Source of the DNA: Clostridia bacterium
GTDB lineage: Bacteria > Bacillota > DULZ01
Assembly (NCBI GenBank): GCA_012840125.1
Contig: DULZ01000061.1
Location: forward strand, 1 to 64,000
Reading direction: 5' to 3'
Length of the DNA stretch: 64,000 nt
Positions 61,340 through 64,000 of the stretch are shown here, in pieces. Position 1 is the stretch's first letter, and every line of letters begins with the position of its first letter. The position numbers were made by a program, and so were the translations under genes. Under the pieces are notes generated by a model. The model searched no databases, was not told where the DNA came from, and saw only the letters and a program-made list of their open reading frames with translations.

Positions 61340-61474
61340 GTGAACTACCTGGTCACCTGGAGCAGCGGTGAAGAAGTGCATTACTTGTTCTTGCCTCACG
61401 GCGCCAATTTGGAGGAGTATTTGGAAGCAGACAAGAATTATATCGTCACTTGTCTGGAGTTGCCAGAAGCTTAG
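61340..61474 (+). CDS. Small hypothetical protein (44 residues)
   Basis: A 44-residue reading frame starts at GTG 61340, 9 bases after GGGGGAGG, and ends in a terminator. The product begins NYLVTWSSGEEVHYLFLPHG and is acidic, with no membrane segment or known motif. A TATAAT box at 61283-61288 lies upstream. The good ribosome site, separate promoter-like box and terminator support a real gene, but coding status is not proven. Function unknown. Confidence 0.5.
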   Translation: MNYLVTWSSGEEVHYLFLPHGANLEEYLEADKNYIVTCLELPEA

Positions 61475-61497
61475 CAGCGACCTGCTAAGCTTTTTCT
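61467..61497 (+). terminator. Terminator overlapping the stop of the 44-residue gene
   Basis: AAGCTTAGCAG (61467-61477) pairs with CTGCTAAGCTT (61482-61492), followed by T residues; the TAG stop lies in the left arm. Confidence 0.88.
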
Positions 61498-61501
61498 TTA
61501 G

Positions 61502-61530
61502 TTGCTAAAATTCCCTTCTTGCGATATTAT
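61502..61530 (+). promoter_or_regulatory. Probable promoter for the DUF3786 gene
   Basis: TTGCTA (61502-61507) and TATTAT (61525-61530) with a 17-base spacer. Confidence 0.6.
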
Positions 61531-61568
61531 CTTAATAGTACATGATCATTTGCTCTGGTGGTGGTAGT

Positions 61569-62171
61569 GTGTCACAAACTCCCTGGAAAGATGCTTTTGC
61601 TAAAGCCAGAACAAGACTACAGAAAGCTAATCCTGCAATCCTCTCGCTGCATACGGGCATGAACTGGAACGAAACAAACCAGCAATTTTCCTTTTTCTCT
61701 CTCGGAAAAAAATATACAATCTCCTTTCCCGACGGAGATGTTCTGACGGAAGCCGGTCAAACGGCTTCTCCTGCATTTGCTTTGCTTACCCTTCACTACC
61801 TGCTTTCAGAACCTACATTGCCCCAGGGAAATTGGATATCCTTTAAAGAAATCCCCGGCGGTCCCATTTATCAAGCCCCCTTTGAAGCCAGGACAATTGG
61901 GAGGCTTTTTAGAAAAGTCAGTCAGCTTTCCACCTTAGCTCGGGCTTGTGAAAAATTAGACGGGAAAAAGATGGACAGTGGGGACCTGGCCTATTGCTTT
62001 GACCTTTTTCCCCGTGTGCCCGTAGGTCTGGTATGCTGGGAAGGAGACGATGAATTTCCTCCCTCGGGCAATATCCTGTTCGATGCCAACGCAAGACACT
62101 TTTTGACGACGGAAGACTACGCGGTCATAGGCGAGTATCTTGTTGGGCAGTTACTAAAAGAACTGACTTAA
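61569..62171 (+). CDS. DUF3786 domain protein
   Basis: This 200-residue protein matches the DUF3786 family by pattern: SLGKKYTISFPDGDV, ALLTLHYLLSE, a Gly/Pro-rich segment WISFKEIPGG and the closing FPRVPVGLVCWEGDDEFPPSG with FDANARHFL. In acetogens and other anaerobes such domains occur next to corrinoid-dependent methyl transfer genes, but no activity is established that I know of. GTG 61569 follows GGTGGTGG; ATG 61542 would lie almost at the predicted transcription start. The NERD gene follows after 21 bases. Confidence 0.78.
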   Translation: MSQTPWKDAFAKARTRLQKANPAILSLHTGMNWNETNQQFSFFSLGKKYTISFPDGDVLTEAGQTASPAFALLTLHYLLSEPTLPQGNWISFKEIPGGPIYQAPFEARTIGRLFRKVSQLSTLARACEKLDGKKMDSGDLAYCFDLFPRVPVGLVCWEGDDEFPPSGNILFDANARHFLTTEDYAVIGEYLVGQLLKELT

Positions 62172-62192
62172 TATATAAAAGGAGTAGACGGC

Positions 62193-63038
62193 ATGCAGAA
62201 ATTGCCGGAAGAACCTTTAGCAAGTATCAATGCAAAAATTGAATACTACCAGCAGGAATTAGAGGAACTCAAGAATCAAAAGGAGTTTCCTTATCTGTAT
62301 ATCATCGTGGCCCTACCCGTCACTGCAGTTTTCCTGCTCCTTGCCGTTATTTCCGACGGTTTAATCGACTTCACCGCAGCCATCACAGGAGCCCTCTTTT
62401 TTTCATTATTAATAACGTGTGCATATTTGGTGCTGTATCAACCGAACAGGGAAGAACTGGAGAACCAAATTCAAAAGCAATTAGCCACCCTATATAGAGA
62501 AAAAAACAAACTGGAAGCAGGACTCAAAGGAGAAAAGGAAGTGGCCTACATCCTCAGTTGGCTGCCGAAAGAATACATTACTATTAATAACGTTTACCTG
62601 TCAGCAGGGGATATGGACGTGCAGCAATTTGACCATATCGTAGTCGGCCCTCCGGGTGTGATTCACCTTGAAACTAAAACCATTAACGGCGCCGTCCTCA
62701 TCGATCCTAAGGGCAACTGGACAGTGCTGAAAGCCTCCCAGCACAAGATCATGCGGGAAGGGATGGACAGCCCTCTACCGCAACTGCAGCGCCATGAGAT
62801 GATCCTGCAGGGTTTTCTCAAGCAGGAGTTTCCTGATGAAACCATTCCTATTCACGGCATTGTGGTTATGGCCAACAGCCGCACCATTATTGAAGGTGAA
62901 GATCCGCATCTTACCGTCCTGAAAAAAGACAAGCTGAATGAATACATAAAGAACCTTCCGGTATCCACTCCGTTGCGCCAGGATTTAATTGGCAAGATTG
63001 CTTTAAGTTTGGTCGAACATCACCAGGACCTTTCTTGA
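62193..63038 (+). CDS. Membrane-anchored NERD domain protein
   Basis: This 281-residue protein has an N-terminal coiled-coil-like segment, two membrane helices (about residues 33-52 and 62-87), a second charged coiled coil, and a nuclease-related (NERD) domain from about residue 110: GLKGEKEVAYILSWLP, DMDVQQFDHIVVGPPGVIHLETKT and NWTV. The Asp and the Glu-X-Lys in FDHIVVGPPG/HLETKT match the PD-(D/E)XK core, so nuclease activity is possible. It starts after AAAGGAG. Function and substrate are unknown. Confidence 0.85.
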   Translation: MQKLPEEPLASINAKIEYYQQELEELKNQKEFPYLYIIVALPVTAVFLLLAVISDGLIDFTAAITGALFFSLLITCAYLVLYQPNREELENQIQKQLATLYREKNKLEAGLKGEKEVAYILSWLPKEYITINNVYLSAGDMDVQQFDHIVVGPPGVIHLETKTINGAVLIDPKGNWTVLKASQHKIMREGMDSPLPQLQRHEMILQGFLKQEFPDETIPIHGIVVMANSRTIIEGEDPHLTVLKKDKLNEYIKNLPVSTPLRQDLIGKIALSLVEHHQDLS

Positions 63039-63141
63039 TAATGTTTTGCTGGGGGGCAGGATTTTTTTCTTATGGCTAGAATTTTTTTTATTTGAAACTA
63101 ATATTTTCAATAATCAGAATGTTCTCAAGGAGGAGTGATTG

Positions 63142-64000
63142 GTGAAGCTTTACGAATACATGGGTAAAGAACTTTTCCGGGAATACGGCATACCGGTCCC
63201 CAGAGGAAAAGTTCTCCGCGACCCGCAAGAGGCAGCACTTATGGCAGAAGAACTCGGGGAAGTTGTGATCAAGACCCAAATATTGTCTGGCAAGCGGGGC
63301 AAAGCGGGGGGCATTAGATTTGCCAGCCATCCCAAGGAAGCTGAAGAACATGCCGCCTTTGTCCTTCAGCAAGAGTTTCACGGCCATAGAGCTCAAGAAA
63401 TACTGGTAGAAGAAAAGCTTTTCATTGAACAAGAACTATATTTAGCCATTATCATGGAAGGCTCTTTGAAAGGTCCGTTATTGCTGGCGTCACGCTACGG
63501 TGGCATGGATATCGAGGAAGTACCCGATCAAGACTTAGTGAAACTGCCCATCGACCTGCACTTGGGCATTCAACCGTATTTCTGCCGCGAAGTAGCTAAA
63601 CGGCTCGGCCTGACGGGCGGCCCGGCAAAGCAATTCAATGAACTGCTGCCCAGGTTATACCAGCTTTTCCGCGAGAAAGACTGTGAATTGGTCGAAATCA
63701 ATCCCCTGGTTGTTTCGCAAGATAGGTTAATCGCAGCCGACGCTAAAATAACCATCGATGATGAAGCCTTATACCGTCACCCTGAGTTACCAAGGGTGGA
63801 AGAACGAAACGAAGCAGAACAGAAAGCACATGCCATCGGCCTATCCTTCGTTCAATTGGACGGCGACATTGCCATCATGGCTAACGGAGCGGGTATCACC
63901 ATGGCTACCTTGGATGCAATCCAGTATTACGGAGGAGCACCGGCCAACTTCTTGGATGCAGGAGGAGGGGCCAACGTGGAGCAAACCGCCCAGGCCTTGG
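63142..64000 (+). CDS. sucC: Succinyl-CoA synthetase beta-type subunit, 5' part (cut by window end)
   Basis: The visible 286 residues resemble the beta subunit of ADP-forming succinate-CoA ligase: KLYEYMGKELFREYGIPVP, the ATP-grasp segment GKRGKAGGIRFASHP, LVEINPLVV, MANGAGITMATLDAI and the CoA-site FLDAGGGANVE. The ATP-grasp region is shorter than in Escherichia coli SucC, so another acyl-CoA substrate is possible. The GTG at 63142 follows AAGGAGGAG. The end is outside the window; an alpha subunit would be expected next. With sdhCAB it may belong to a partial TCA route. Confidence 0.85.
   Translation, partial: MKLYEYMGKELFREYGIPVPRGKVLRDPQEAALMAEELGEVVIKTQILSGKRGKAGGIRFASHPKEAEEHAAFVLQQEFHGHRAQEILVEEKLFIEQELYLAIIMEGSLKGPLLLASRYGGMDIEEVPDQDLVKLPIDLHLGIQPYFCREVAKRLGLTGGPAKQFNELLPRLYQLFREKDCELVEINPLVVSQDRLIAADAKITIDDEALYRHPELPRVEERNEAEQKAHAIGLSFVQLDGDIAIMANGAGITMATLDAIQYYGGAPANFLDAGGGANVEQTAQAL

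Overview
The window looks like a chromosomal segment of an endospore-forming member of the class Clostridia (Bacillota) that carries the Wood-Ljungdahl pathway. Spore genes (spoIIP, spoIVA), SAM-I and T-box leaders, many TTG/GTG starts behind strong Shine-Dalgarno sites and a complete acs (CODH/acetyl-CoA synthase) operon support this. The acs order matches the one I recall for Moorella-type acetogens. A succinate dehydrogenase/fumarate reductase with a membrane cytochrome b, menaquinone-type genes and haem genes suggest the cell also has an electron transport chain. I cannot name a genus. I see no prophage, insertion sequence or CRISPR array.

Layout. 1-3.8 kb: aromatic amino acid genes (aroF end, pheA, aroA), then cmk and plsC. 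3.9-7.1 kb: an IspH-ribosomal S1 fusion and type II IPP isomerase. 7.1-16.1 kb: DUF1614, spoIIP, two tandem DUF3189 genes, a PDZ/DUF512 radical-SAM-like protein, der, plsY, gpsA, spoIVA. 16.2-22.9 kb: a SAM-I riboswitch with metY-metX, then an ACT regulator, hom, thrB and lysC (aspartate-family pathway). 22.9-26.6 kb: tRNA-Pro and a pair made of a GT4 glycosyltransferase and an unrecognised 735-residue membrane protein with a phosphatase-like ectodomain. 26.6-31.0 kb: speH, a HepS-like subunit, menG, galU, a Nudix hydrolase and an MBL hydrolase. 31.2-37.7 kb: sdhCAB, hepT, hemB, hemL. 37.7-40.9 kb: azlCD (minus strand) and a long FtsA-like ATPase. 40.9-41.8 kb: tRNA-Leu and a six-tRNA operon on the minus strand. 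42.0-53.0 kb: cooC-acsA-acsB-acsC-acsV-cooC2-acsD-acsE. 53.1-64 kb: a hypothetical protein, a T-box-controlled aminotransferase, an MBL/RNA-type nuclease, a P-loop-Asp23 fusion, DnaD, a DnaI-like loader, pduL, two small proteins, tRNA-Arg, DUF3786, a NERD protein and the start of a sucC-like gene.

How the genes fit together. The acs operon converts methyl-tetrahydrofolate, CO2/CO and CoA to acetyl-CoA. PduL is a plausible phosphotransacetylase towards acetyl phosphate. HepS-like/HepT and MenG supply the quinone that SdhCAB would use, and HemB/HemL supply haem. The met and thr blocks share homoserine as a branch point. Most of the window is conventional core metabolism. The items I consider least explained are the membrane phosphatase-like protein at 24.4-26.6 kb, the beta-grasp-like tail on the FtsA homologue, and the protein directly after the acs operon.
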